Source: JACKGS01 sp964448015
GTDB lineage: Bacteria > Patescibacteriota > Saccharimonadia > Saccharimonadales > UBA7683
Direction of reading: 5' to 3'
NCBI GenBank assembly: GCA_964448015.1
Contig: CAYUUV010000014.1
Coordinates: 1 to 24,015 of the forward strand
DNA length: 24,015 nt
Shown: positions 10,581-18,563 of the stretch, one piece after another
Position numbering within the stretch: position 1 is the stretch's first letter
Layout: the number at the start of each line of letters is the position of its first letter
Position numbers and translations under genes: made by a program
The notes under the pieces: model-generated
The model's database searches: none
Told to the model about the DNA's origin: nothing
What the model saw: only the letters and a program-made list of their open reading frames with translations

Positions 10581-13136
10581 ATGATTTCTTTTCTCCTCAC
10601 AACCTGGTGGATCTATATTCCAATCGTTGGAGCATTGCTGTATTTTACCTACAAAAATAATCAGAAGGTTAAATCACTGCAAGATGTGAATCATATCTTG
10701 CTGATACTCGAAATCCCGCGCGCCAATGACAACAAAGAGCTGTCTGCTGAACAGATGTTTGCCAGCCTCCACGGTATCTTACGTTCTCGCAGTGAACGCC
10801 GACGAGAAGGTGGCATGCAAGAACATATGAGTTTTGAAATTGCCTCTATCGGTAACCGCATCCGTTTTTACGTCTGGATTCCTGAACATTTACGAAACTT
10901 TGTTGAAGGCCAAATTTACGCCCAGTATCCAACCGTGCAAATGCACGTTGCCGAAGAAGACTACATTGCCCGGGACTTCACCAACACACCAGTTGTACAC
11001 ACCGCTGAGCTCACCCTAGTCGACAATGAAGCCTTGCCAATTAAAACCTTCCCGAGCTTTGAAGTCGATCCGCTTGCCGCCATCACAGCAACACTTTCCA
11101 AACTTGATGAACAGCACGAAGAAATGTGGATTCAGGTTCTGGCACGACCGGTTGATGACAACTGGCATAAAAAGAGTATGCGTTTCATCGCACGCCTCAG
11201 AAGTGGGGGAGGCACCACGACCTCTGGGTGGCTTGGATCTGTCTTGGGGGCGCTGTGGCGACCACCAGAAGAAACTACCAAGAGTGGTGACATCTCAGAA
11301 AGAGATAAATCACGCATCACCGCCGCTGAAGAAAAAAGTCGTAAGCTTGGCTATCAGGTAAAGGTACGTCTGGCATATCTTGGCAAAGACCGAACAAACG
11401 CCCGGCTGCGTATGCAAGCCATGGTGGGCACTTTTAAGCAATTTAATAGCACCAACCTAAACGGCTTTAAAATTAAAAACCCTTCATTTGACCCCATAAA
11501 ACTTGCCGAGTTTCGAGCCCGTTTTTTTATTGATAAAGGCTTCGTTTTCAATATCGAAGAATTAGCCAGTCTCTTTCATTTACCCCACACCACCGTTGAA
11601 ACTCCTAATATTGTCTGGGCTAGTGCAAAAACAGCCGAACCGCCCGCGAACCTGCCAGTTACCGGCGGTCAATTTGTTGAAGGAATCAGTCCGTTTGGCA
11701 TCACCAATTTCCGGGGCACCAGCATGCAATTTGGCATCAAGCGGGGTGATCGCGGCCGCCACATGTACATTATTGGCCAAACTGGTACCGGTAAATCGGG
11801 TTTGTTAACCCTGTTGACGCTGTCTGATATTTTTCATCATGAAGGCTTTGCCGTGGTGGACCCTCACGGTGATTACGCTATGGATATTATGCGTTTTATC
11901 CCTGAAAACCGTATTAAAGATGTTATTTACTTCAATCCGGCAGATACCGAATTTCCAATTGGTTTCAACCCCATGGAAGTAGCAGATCAGAATATGAAGG
12001 GTCATACCAGTTCTGAACTGGTGGGCGTTTTAAAGCGTATGTTCGACAGCTGGGGACCGCGTCTGGAATACATTTTACGCTACACCATACTAGCACTGCT
12101 TGATACACCGGGCACCACCATGCTTGATATTACCCGGATGCTGACGGATGTAAAGTTTCGTAAAACGATTATTGATAATATTCAAGATGTGGTCGTCAAA
12201 CAGTTCTGGACTATCGAATTCGCCAGCTGGAACGACAAGTTTGCCACTGAAGCGGTTGCACCAATCTTAAATAAGGTAGGTGCCTTTGTTGCCAACCCGA
12301 TGATTAGAAACATCATCGGTCAACCAAAAAGTAGCTTCAACGTTCGACAAATTATGGATGAAGGTAAAATTTTGGTTGTTAATTTGAGCCGCGGTCTGAT
12401 GGGTGAAGATAACGCCGCCATCATGGGTGCTTTAATGGTAACCAAAATTCAGCTTGCAGCCATGAGCCGAGCTAACGTACACATTAATGATCGACGACCT
12501 TTTTACTTGTACGTTGATGAGTTCCAGAACTTCGCCACCGATAGCTTTGCCGTGATTCTTTCTGAGGCTCGAAAGTACGGCCTCAACCTTACTGTAGCCA
12601 ACCAATACATTTCTCAGATGCCACCAGAGGTAAAAGACGCCGTATTCGGTAACGTCGGTTCGATGATGGTACTGCGTGTCGGCGCCGAAGACGGTGGAGC
12701 TCTCGTGAAATACTTTGAACCGTTTTTCGAAGTACAAGATATTTTACAGCAAAATAATTTTCATTTTATTGCCACAATGGCAATTGATGGAGAGAAGACA
12801 CAGGCTTTCTCTGGCAAAACATTGAGGATACCGACATCTCCAACAGACTTTAGCCCACAGATCATTGAACATTCTCGCCAAATGTATTCTGTGCCCAAAG
12901 AACAGATCGCCACCGCAATTATGGAAGCCTCTGGCACCGCCGCGTCCAATACGGCGAATCCTGCCGCGCCCCAGAATGCAAACTCAGCACCGCAACGTCC
13001 AATTGACCCCGCAACTGGCGAGCCAAAGAAGAAGAAAACCCGCCGCGGCAGCAGGGGAGGCAAAAAGAAACCATCTGAGCCCACCCAACCCCCAGCAACA
13101 CCCACCCAAAACGAAAACGAAGTCTCCCTCCGATAA
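10581..13136 (+). CDS. VirD4/TraD-like type IV coupling ATPase (conjugative DNA transfer family)
   Basis: The 851-residue protein has one N-terminal membrane helix (about 5-23), a long domain of about 340 residues that I cannot assign, then a HerA/TraD-type ATPase. The Walker A is GQTGTGKS (about 399-406), followed by 'FAVVDPHGDYAMDI' and ILVVNLSRG; the Walker B YVDEFQNF is near 645, and 'TVANQYISQM' plus 'FGNVGSMMVLRVGAEDGG' follow as in TraD/VirD4 motors. The C-terminus is Pro/Ala-rich and ends in a basic KKKKTRRGSRGGKKK tract, probably disordered and nucleic-acid binding. Such proteins move DNA or protein through a type IV secretion or DNA-uptake channel at the membrane. No relaxase, VirB4 or channel gene is in this window, so this may be a stand-alone motor. 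The start has no clear Shine-Dalgarno. Confidence 0.85.
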   Translation: MISFLLTTWWIYIPIVGALLYFTYKNNQKVKSLQDVNHILLILEIPRANDNKELSAEQMFASLHGILRSRSERRREGGMQEHMSFEIASIGNRIRFYVWIPEHLRNFVEGQIYAQYPTVQMHVAEEDYIARDFTNTPVVHTAELTLVDNEALPIKTFPSFEVDPLAAITATLSKLDEQHEEMWIQVLARPVDDNWHKKSMRFIARLRSGGGTTTSGWLGSVLGALWRPPEETTKSGDISERDKSRITAAEEKSRKLGYQVKVRLAYLGKDRTNARLRMQAMVGTFKQFNSTNLNGFKIKNPSFDPIKLAEFRARFFIDKGFVFNIEELASLFHLPHTTVETPNIVWASAKTAEPPANLPVTGGQFVEGISPFGITNFRGTSMQFGIKRGDRGRHMYIIGQTGTGKSGLLTLLTLSDIFHHEGFAVVDPHGDYAMDIMRFIPENRIKDVIYFNPADTEFPIGFNPMEVADQNMKGHTSSELVGVLKRMFDSWGPRLEYILRYTILALLDTPGTTMLDITRMLTDVKFRKTIIDNIQDVVVKQFWTIEFASWNDKFATEAVAPILNKVGAFVANPMIRNIIGQPKSSFNVRQIMDEGKILVVNLSRGLMGEDNAAIMGALMVTKIQLAAMSRANVHINDRRPFYLYVDEFQNFATDSFAVILSEARKYGLNLTVANQYISQMPPEVKDAVFGNVGSMMVLRVGAEDGGALVKYFEPFFEVQDILQQNNFHFIATMAIDGEKTQAFSGKTLRIPTSPTDFSPQIIEHSRQMYSVPKEQIATAIMEASGTAASNTANPAAPQNANSAPQRPIDPATGEPKKKKTRRGSRGGKKKPSEPTQPPATPTQNENEVSLR

Positions 13137-13234
13137 ATGATAGTCAGCAGTTAGGTTTAAAACCAAAGAACCCATAGCCGTCATACGGATATATAATGAC
13201 GGAGCAGTTTAAAATAAAAAAGCAATCAAAATAA

Positions 13235-13244
13235 NNNNNNNNNN
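13235..13244. other. assembly gap (10 N)
   Basis: Ten unknown bases mark a scaffold join of unknown true length. Sequence on the left is AT-rich and on the right GC-richer, so the join may hide missing DNA. Confidence 0.99.
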
Positions 13245-13450
13245 CATCTGCGGGTTTCCAGGTATTGTAAATTTCCAAAAACTGAGTTTGTTTCGGAGTC
13301 GTATCATGGTTCCGGCAACAAATTTTGCGGTCCGTGCCGCCTTTCCAGTCCAAATCCCCTACAGTTCTTTTACCCGTCGGCTTTCTGCCGCCGGGGTAAT
13401 CCCCTCTCCGGACGGCATGGCTGCCGGCCGGTCCTATAAAAACCAAACAC
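13245..13450 (-). pseudogene. possible partial coding fragment cut by the gap
   Basis: On the - strand this stretch is open up to the gap and reads with a coding-like residue mix ('RTVGDLDWKGGTDRKICCRN' then 'QTQFLEIYNTWKPAD'). No start, ribosome binding site or known family is visible, and the frame also runs on through unlikely sequence upstream. It may be a gene fragment, or GC-rich repeat DNA at a contig end. Confidence 0.2.
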
Positions 13451-13459
13451 CCAAACCCC

Positions 13460-13521
13460 GTCATCCTCAACTTTATTCTGTATCCAGTTAAATTTACATC
13501 CTCAATAAAGTTCTGGATGAC
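13460..13521. repeat. inverted-repeat element with GTCATCC ends
   Basis: GTCATCCTCAACTTTATT (13460-13477) and AATAAAGTTCTGGATGAC (13504-13521) are inverted with two mismatches. The ends resemble, but are not identical to, the TGTCATC ends of the elements at 2383 and 14357. Confidence 0.65.
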
Positions 13522-13555
13522 ACCAAAATGGCAAGATATTCTCATCTGGTACCTA

Positions 13556-13585
13556 TTGACATTTGCGCATTATAAATGTTATAAT
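13556..13585 (+). promoter_or_regulatory. consensus extended -10 promoter of the third GC-rich unit
   Basis: TTGACA (13556-13561), 18-bp spacer, TATAAT (13580-13585) with TG at 13577-13578. The predicted start near 13592 gives a leader of about 165 nt. Confidence 0.85.
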
Positions 13586-13637
13586 TACAATATGGCGCAT
13601 GTTGAGCTCATATAGCACCATCGCAGCCGCACTTTGA

Positions 13638-13720
13638 CAAGCAGACAACCACAAGATGAGCTGATAGGGTAGAGCAACACCACCTCATCACCTCATCTTG
13701 TGAGTTCAGAATACTCACGT
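13638..13720 (+). promoter_or_regulatory. structured 5' leader with alternative pairings
   Basis: A perfect 10-bp hairpin, ACAAGATGAG (13651-13660) with CTCATCTTGT (13692-13701), is followed by a 6-bp hairpin GTGAGT/ACTCAC (13700-13705/13713-13718). The segment TCAGAATACTCACGT (13706-13720) is also complementary to the 3' UTR, so the second hairpin and the long-range helix exclude each other. GGGT and GCAAC in the first hairpin's loop (13667-13670, 13674-13678) and CAAGCAG (13638-13644) match 3' UTR bases 14217-14231. Confidence 0.65.
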
Positions 13721-13758
13721 ATGCCATCTTCGCGGCAGAGATTAGGAAGGATGCATAA

Positions 13759-14154
13759 ATGATCAGCTTCTTCAACTACTACGCAGACCCCCACCACAAC
13801 GGCGCCGGGACTCAGGAAGGGTCATACCTTTACCAGAGAAGGAGCAACGGAAATCTGGCTCGACTGACCTACACCCCGGGTGCAGCCAAGCAGGCTGTAC
13901 TTAGAGCGATCGATGAAGTTGCCGACCGTGACCTCATCGAAACCATCGTCGTAGGCTCCCGGCTCGCCGCCGAGTTGCTTCTCTGCGATGGAATCATCAC
14001 CGAAAGGAAGCTCAAGTGGGCACGCTTCTCCAAGGAAAGCCAGTTCTTGGATATCCCTTTCGTGGAAGTCGACGGTCTCATCGTCAGCGTACGAGTGACC
14101 AAGGCCAGGCCGATGCAGGTCAAAGTTCTTGACCCGAACGGCAAACAGCTCTAA
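13759..14154 (+). CDS. small GC-rich protein of unknown family
   Basis: The 131-residue protein starts at ATG 13759 with a strong AGGAAGG (13744-13750) 8 bases upstream. It has no signal peptide or membrane segment. An N-terminal Tyr/His/Gly-rich part (1-36) is followed by a helical stretch 'AAKQAVLRAIDEVADRDLIE' and then probable strands ('FVEVDGLIVSVRVTKA') ending in 'VKVLDPNGKQL'. I recognise no family. Base composition is GC-rich compared with the host genes, as for the ORFs at 3273 and 8539. It is a one-gene transcription unit with a consensus promoter, a long structured leader and a structured 3' UTR. The CDS is well supported by promoter, ribosome binding site and length; the function is unknown. 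Confidence 0.75.
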   Translation: MISFFNYYADPHHNGAGTQEGSYLYQRRSNGNLARLTYTPGAAKQAVLRAIDEVADRDLIETIVVGSRLAAELLLCDGIITERKLKWARFSKESQFLDIPFVEVDGLIVSVRVTKARPMQVKVLDPNGKQL

Positions 14155-14176
14155 GAAAACAGATAGCTGCCAGCGG

Positions 14177-14282
14177 ACGTGAGTAGATGGATTTTAACAA
14201 ATCCGTATTCTGACGCCTGCTTGTTGCACCCGGGAGGATTATTTGATGAGCGCAATCTCGTGCTCTCAATGATTCCTCCCGG
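14177..14282 (+). other. structured 3' UTR complementary to the leader
   Basis: ACGTGAGT (14177-14184) and ATTCTGA (14207-14213) together are the reverse complement of leader bases 13706-13720; between them sits a local hairpin GGATTT-TAAC-AAATCC (14189-14204). This gives a 15-bp helix interrupted by a hairpin, a three-way junction. CTGCTTG (14217-14223) and TTGCACCC (14224-14231) match further leader segments. A long hairpin follows: CCGGGAGGA (14230-14238) with TCCTCCCGG (14274-14282) enclosing GAGC/GCTC. It lacks a T tract, so its role as terminator is unclear. Confidence 0.65.
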
Positions 14283-14356
14283 CACTACCAGAGTTAATTA
14301 TTTATAGTTGATTGTGTTAGTGCAGGGCAGGGTGGACAAAAAACGAACACTTTTTC

Positions 14357-14434
14357 TGTCATCTCGACCTGTCTGATTGATCCTCCCGTCTTTCTGACAA
14401 GCAGGTCAGGCAGAGCGGGCAAGTCGAGATGACA
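14357..14434. repeat. 78-bp inverted-repeat element (TGTCATCTCGAC ends)
   Basis: TGTCATCTCGAC (14357-14368) and GTCGAGATGACA (14423-14434) are perfect 12-bp inverted repeats. GACCTG/CAGGTC provides an inner pair. Same family as the element at 2383-2486. Confidence 0.7.
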
Positions 14435-14439
14435 TGACG

Positions 14440-15227
14440 AGTTGATTAATACATATAAAACTTTGTGAACAAATTACGAACATTTTTTATAACATGCCGT
14501 ACATGCGGATATAGCCCAAAACTCAGCAACGCATGAATAGCTGTGCTTAGCATGGTAGATAGGGTAGGTGCAAAGCAGCGTGGAGGAAAATGTAGTGAAT
14601 TATAGAATTATAAACGTAAGTAAGATGAGTATACATATGTCTTTTGAATAGTAACGTAATGTCGCACAATGTATATTTTGCGACATATACATTGTAATCA
14701 TCTGGTGAATCAAATACCTATGCCACAACTCTTAATGGGGGACTTTCTGTCCATTATACCGCCGCCGTCATAACTTTTACGTATCCGTGCACCGTATTCA
14801 TTGCACCGACACAACCAGTTAAGCCGCTCCAGCACTGCCAGGATGTGATATTTTTTACATCCATACCCGCATACCCATGTTTGACTTTTCCACAGTAACC
14901 TTGTGAAAATTTGCATTTTTGACTATTTCATGCCGTTGTGTTTTTATTACCTACTTCCCCCTCCACTACTATATTTTGTGAAATATTTGACTTTTTCATA
15001 GTTAGTATGTTTTATATAGTTTTTTACAAAATGCACATGCGAACAAAATACGAACATAGAGGCGAGTGAAGTAGTGAAGTACAACGCAAGACACGCGTCT
15101 GAACGCGCTCAATACCATCTAGTGTTTGCAATCAAAACATTCACTCCACCCCTAACACCTCTTGTATTTGCAAAAATAAATCACACTGCCCCACCCCAAC
15201 TCCCCCGCCTGCTCAGTCCCCTACTCG
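14440..15227. other. AT-rich gene-poor stretch with dyads and TTGTGAA motifs
   Basis: No gene is convincing between the repeat and the end of the division cluster; small frames on both strands (for example 14710-14916) lack starts with ribosome binding sites. Visible structure: two interleaved dyads, TGTCGC/GCGACA (14660-14665/14680-14685) and CAATGTATA/TATACATTG (14667-14675/14686-14694); three TTGTGAA motifs near 14463, 14901 and 14975; TTTTCCACA near 14886; and paired GAAC...CGAACAT motifs near 14468 and 15040. Confidence 0.5.
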
Positions 15228-16157
15228 TTACTTATAAAATGCTTTGTGGGCAATGCGAACATCTATATACTGAGCAGGTTGAACTGGCTGTGTGCCTACA
15301 TGTGCGACCAGTACCTTGAGGTCTTGTATCTGTTCGCTGAGCTCCCGCTCTGAGCTGAGCTTTATCAGGTACGGTATCTCACCCACCTGTATCTGCACCT
15401 CGCGCGTCGAACGTGGAATAATAACCTTAGTGATCTTTTTACCAGGGTATACCAGCGGTATGGCGTCGTGCAGCTGACCAACAAATTTTACTAAGTGCGT
15501 GGTCAAAACCGGATTGCCCGGATCAAGCACCGTGCCGCTTTGATCTTCAATCGCAATCAGTCTGCTCACATCGACTGCCGCATCGAGATCTTTCGTAAAT
15601 AAAACACCATTTTTATCGACAAATTGCAGAGTACCACTGGCATCGCGCCACGTAAAAACTGCCTGGCGAAAGCGCGCCCCAACCCGCAGTTCGCTTCCAA
15701 CGGGTACGGCAGCTTCAATAGTGATGTCTTCAACTTCCGGATACGCCCTAAGTATGGCTTCTTCAAACTTTGCTTCATCAAGCAGCCAATATTGTCCAAA
15801 GGGCGCGTTTTCTCGATAGGACTGCATCCACGCCGCTTGGTAGAGACGGTTTTGGTCTGCTGTAAGCTTTGTTGATGCATTGGTATGCAGCGTCAGCCGC
15901 GAAGGGCTCATGCGCACAACCACAACTACACCAACTATGCAGGCCATAGCAGCCAGGCACAGCCGCTTAAAGCGGCGGCGGGCATCAGAACGCTTGCGTT
16001 CAATCTGGCGCTGAGTGACCGATTGCTGGTGCTGGGCCAGCTCTTTTTGTTCCCGTGAGAAAACAACCACATTTCGACGAAATGATTCTTTGGCCGGCTG
16101 GGGAGCTTGCCGGGTACGGACCGAAGATCGAGGGGTTATTTTTTGTTTACGAAGCAT
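15228..16157 (-). CDS. ftsQ: FtsQ/DivIB-like cell division protein
   Basis: The 309-residue protein has a basic cytoplasmic N-terminus of about 75 residues with a probable coiled coil (EQKELAQHQQ...), one membrane helix ('LAAMACIVGVVVVV', about 80-94), then an extracytoplasmic part. This contains a POTRA-like region ('LLDEAKFEEAILRAYPEVED' then ITIEAAVPVGSELRVGARFRQA) and an FtsQ/DivIB-type beta domain ('LQFVDKNGVLF', later 'TREVQIQVGEIPYLIKL'). In the divisome FtsQ links FtsL/FtsB-type proteins and restrains FtsWI. It is the last gene of the - strand cluster, 59 bp after murG. Sequence similarity in this family is low, so the call rests on architecture and position. The ATG has only a weak AAAGAAAA upstream. 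Confidence 0.8.
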   Translation of the reverse strand: MLRKQKITPRSSVRTRQAPQPAKESFRRNVVVFSREQKELAQHQQSVTQRQIERKRSDARRRFKRLCLAAMACIVGVVVVVRMSPSRLTLHTNASTKLTADQNRLYQAAWMQSYRENAPFGQYWLLDEAKFEEAILRAYPEVEDITIEAAVPVGSELRVGARFRQAVFTWRDASGTLQFVDKNGVLFTKDLDAAVDVSRLIAIEDQSGTVLDPGNPVLTTHLVKFVGQLHDAIPLVYPGKKITKVIIPRSTREVQIQVGEIPYLIKLSSERELSEQIQDLKVLVAHVGTQPVQPAQYIDVRIAHKAFYK

Positions 16158-16216
16158 ATGATTTTTTCTTTTTCAAACAATTACACTCATCAGTATAACG
16201 TACCTCATACGAAGAT

Positions 16217-17368
16217 TCACTCCTTCGAGGTAAAAATAAGGTCTGCTATTGTGGCAGCAGCGTACGGTTTGGCAAATACCGAATAGAGCTTTTCAGCCTG
16301 CTGGCGAGCGGTACTGGCCTTGTGCAGCGCATGTATGGCCGCAAGCAGGTCGCTGCCGTCATGATTCATAAGTGCCTCATCAAGTTCCCAAATAGCCTGG
16401 TGTGAAGCAAAATACTGGCTATTCAATACTTGATCGGCCAGGTGTTGACTGGCAATACCAATCACCGCTTTTTTGGCATTGGCGCATTCTTGCAGGGTGT
16501 TCGCACTGGTTCGGGTAATCACAATATCAGCAGCCAGAAGCCGTGGAATCATATCGGCAAATTCTTCAATCTGCCACAACTGCTGCAATGCCTTTGGCAG
16601 CTTCAAACGAACTTCTCTACTCTGTGCAGCCTTGCCGTGACCAGCCATTTGCACCAGCGCCCAGCCCTGTTGCAACAACTCCCCTGCTACCTGATCTAAT
16701 TGCCTATTCAGACTCTCGGAACCATTACCGCCACCTGTCAACAAAATGATTTTCTGGTTGGCATGAAAACCAAGCTGCTGCTTGTGGGTGGCCTGTTGCT
16801 TGGCTGACAGCGGCTGATACTCGCCCGCCACTGGCATACCCGTGTAAACAATACGCTGCGGTTCATATGGGTAAAACTCTGCTGGCATCCCCGTTGCAAT
16901 ACAGTGCGCAAAACGTGCCAGTAAACGGTTAGTTAGCCCGGGTTTAGTGTCGGAATCATGAATCACTAGTTGTATCTTCAAGAACCGAGCAACATAGCCG
17001 ATGGGCACGCACACAAATCCACCTTTGCAAAAAACAACATCCGGACGCTCCCGCATCATATACACCAACGACTGCCCAAAACCGATACCAATATAGACAA
17101 TGTCTCGAATATTTTTAAGGAGTGTTGGCAAATGTGTGATATGCCACCAGAATGATCTGCTATGATATCTTCGAAACTTGCCGGCAAATATTGCGGTAAT
17201 AGGTATGTGTTCCATGTCGGCAAACACCTGCTCTGCTCTGTCAGAGAAGCTGCGATCTGTCAGCACCAACAACTGTACATCTGGTTGTTTCAGGCGTAAC
17301 TGCTGGGCAATAGCTTTAAGCGGCGTAACGTGGCCGCCCGACCCCCCGCCGGCGAGAAGTATCTTCAT
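16217..17368 (-). CDS. murG: MurG, lipid II-forming N-acetylglucosaminyltransferase
   Basis: MurG transfers GlcNAc from UDP-GlcNAc to lipid I, making lipid II at the inner face of the membrane. The start is set at 17368, so that the product (383 residues) begins MKILLAGGGSGGHVTP, with AAGGGA 9 bases upstream; two ATGs just before it (17374, 17377) crowd that site. The N-terminal glycine-rich loop GGGSGGH binds the lipid-linked acceptor region. The second Rossmann domain shows 'ILLTGGGNGSESLNRQL' and the donor site 'TRTSANTLQECANAKKAVIG'. The start lies inside the ftsW reading frame (about 53-bp overlap), which suggests translational coupling. Family identity is clear. Confidence 0.95.
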   Translation of the reverse strand: MKILLAGGGSGGHVTPLKAIAQQLRLKQPDVQLLVLTDRSFSDRAEQVFADMEHIPITAIFAGKFRRYHSRSFWWHITHLPTLLKNIRDIVYIGIGFGQSLVYMMRERPDVVFCKGGFVCVPIGYVARFLKIQLVIHDSDTKPGLTNRLLARFAHCIATGMPAEFYPYEPQRIVYTGMPVAGEYQPLSAKQQATHKQQLGFHANQKIILLTGGGNGSESLNRQLDQVAGELLQQGWALVQMAGHGKAAQSREVRLKLPKALQQLWQIEEFADMIPRLLAADIVITRTSANTLQECANAKKAVIGIASQHLADQVLNSQYFASHQAIWELDEALMNHDGSDLLAAIHALHKASTARQQAEKLYSVFAKPYAAATIADLIFTSKE

Positions 17369-18563
17369 GTACATCATTCCCTTCTATATGGTTACCCAGC
17401 CTAGTATAGCGCGAAATATGAAAGACCACACCAAGTGCCGCCAGGGTAAAGATGAGACTAGTCCCTCCAATGCTCAAAAGCGGCAATGTCACCCCAGTTA
17501 AAGGCATAATGCTCAGCATTGCGCCAATATTAACAAAGGCCTGAACACTCATCCATGCAAACACACCACCACTCACAAATTTGAGGTAATGATTAGGCGC
17601 CCGATTCACAACATTCAAAAGCCGAAAGAGCAACGCCCCATAGACCCCAAACACTACCAGCAGACCAAGAAAGCCAAATTTCTCAGCCATAATGGCAAAA
17701 ATTGAATCATTAGCAGCCTCGGGAAGATATCCATAGGCCTGCACACTGCGTCCCAGACCCTTCCCAAATATACCGCCGCTGCCAACCGCAATCAGCGCTT
17801 GATTAATATGATACCCGCTCCCGGAGACATCAGCCTCTGGATTGAGAAACGTCAAAACGCGAGCCCGTCGATGCCCCGCCCCCGCAATAGCCAAAGCACC
17901 CCCTAAAATAATAATAGCCACAACAGCACCAAACCGCTTTAAAGATATGCCGCTCAGATACAACATGGTTAACATGATCGCCACAATCGGCACCATCGTT
18001 CCCAGATCTTTTTGTAGAATAACAATTTCGATACCGATACCAGCCATCATAACCATGAAAGCCAGTAAGGTGTCGTTCGAATTGAGCGTACCGTTTTTGA
18101 CTCTTTTTGCAAAAAATAATGCCAGACCGAATATCAGGCCAAATTTAAGCAGCTCTGCTGGCTGATATGTAACAGGACCAATGTGCACCCAGCGTGTTGC
18201 ACCACCATAATGCAGGCTCAAAGCAGGAATCAGCAAAAAGAAGAATGAAATCACCGCTACAACAATAATTATTTTTTGCAATTGCGCCCAGGCACGAAGC
18301 GGCAGATAGCTAGTAACGCCAAAAACTATGAAGCCAATCACGAGAAATATAATCTGTTTATACATAAAGTGGTTGGGGTGCACATCGCCCGCAAGCTGGG
18401 CACTAATTGCCGGGCTCACCGAATAAATCACAACCAGGCCGATTGCCAATAAAATGATTGTGCAGAGCATTAATATGTAGTCAGGACGATGCCGTCGGCC
18501 AAGATCTTCTTCTGTTTTTGAAGTCACGCGAGGTGCTTTGCGTACTGAAGACCGTGGGTTCAT
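17316..18563 (-). CDS. ftsW: FtsW, SEDS-family peptidoglycan glycosyltransferase
   Basis: FtsW polymerises lipid II at the septum together with the transpeptidase FtsI. The start is placed at 18563, where ATGA overlaps the TGA stop of mraY; GGAGG lies 12 bases upstream. A longer frame beginning at 18662 would run into mraY and is rejected. The 415-residue product has a basic N-terminus and about ten membrane helices. It contains the SEDS signatures 'GGATRWVHIGPVTYQPAELLK', 'LQKDLGT' (conserved Lys-Asp), 'GYHINQALIAVGSGGIFGKG' with 'LPEAANDSIFAIMAEKFG', and 'TGVTLPLLSIGGTSL'. The last 17 codons overlap murG. Its neighbours mraY and murG make and complete its substrate. Confidence 0.93.
   Translation of the reverse strand: MNPRSSVRKAPRVTSKTEEDLGRRHRPDYILMLCTIILLAIGLVVIYSVSPAISAQLAGDVHPNHFMYKQIIFLVIGFIVFGVTSYLPLRAWAQLQKIIIVVAVISFFFLLIPALSLHYGGATRWVHIGPVTYQPAELLKFGLIFGLALFFAKRVKNGTLNSNDTLLAFMVMMAGIGIEIVILQKDLGTMVPIVAIMLTMLYLSGISLKRFGAVVAIIILGGALAIAGAGHRRARVLTFLNPEADVSGSGYHINQALIAVGSGGIFGKGLGRSVQAYGYLPEAANDSIFAIMAEKFGFLGLLVVFGVYGALLFRLLNVVNRAPNHYLKFVSGGVFAWMSVQAFVNIGAMLSIMPLTGVTLPLLSIGGTSLIFTLAALGVVFHISRYTRLGNHIEGNDVHEDTSRRRGVGRPRYAA

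Noticed and set aside
14710..14916. 68-codon reverse ORF with several Cys residues
   Set aside because: Zinc-ribbon-like at first sight, but no ribosome binding site, no known family, and an alternative open frame exists on the other strand.
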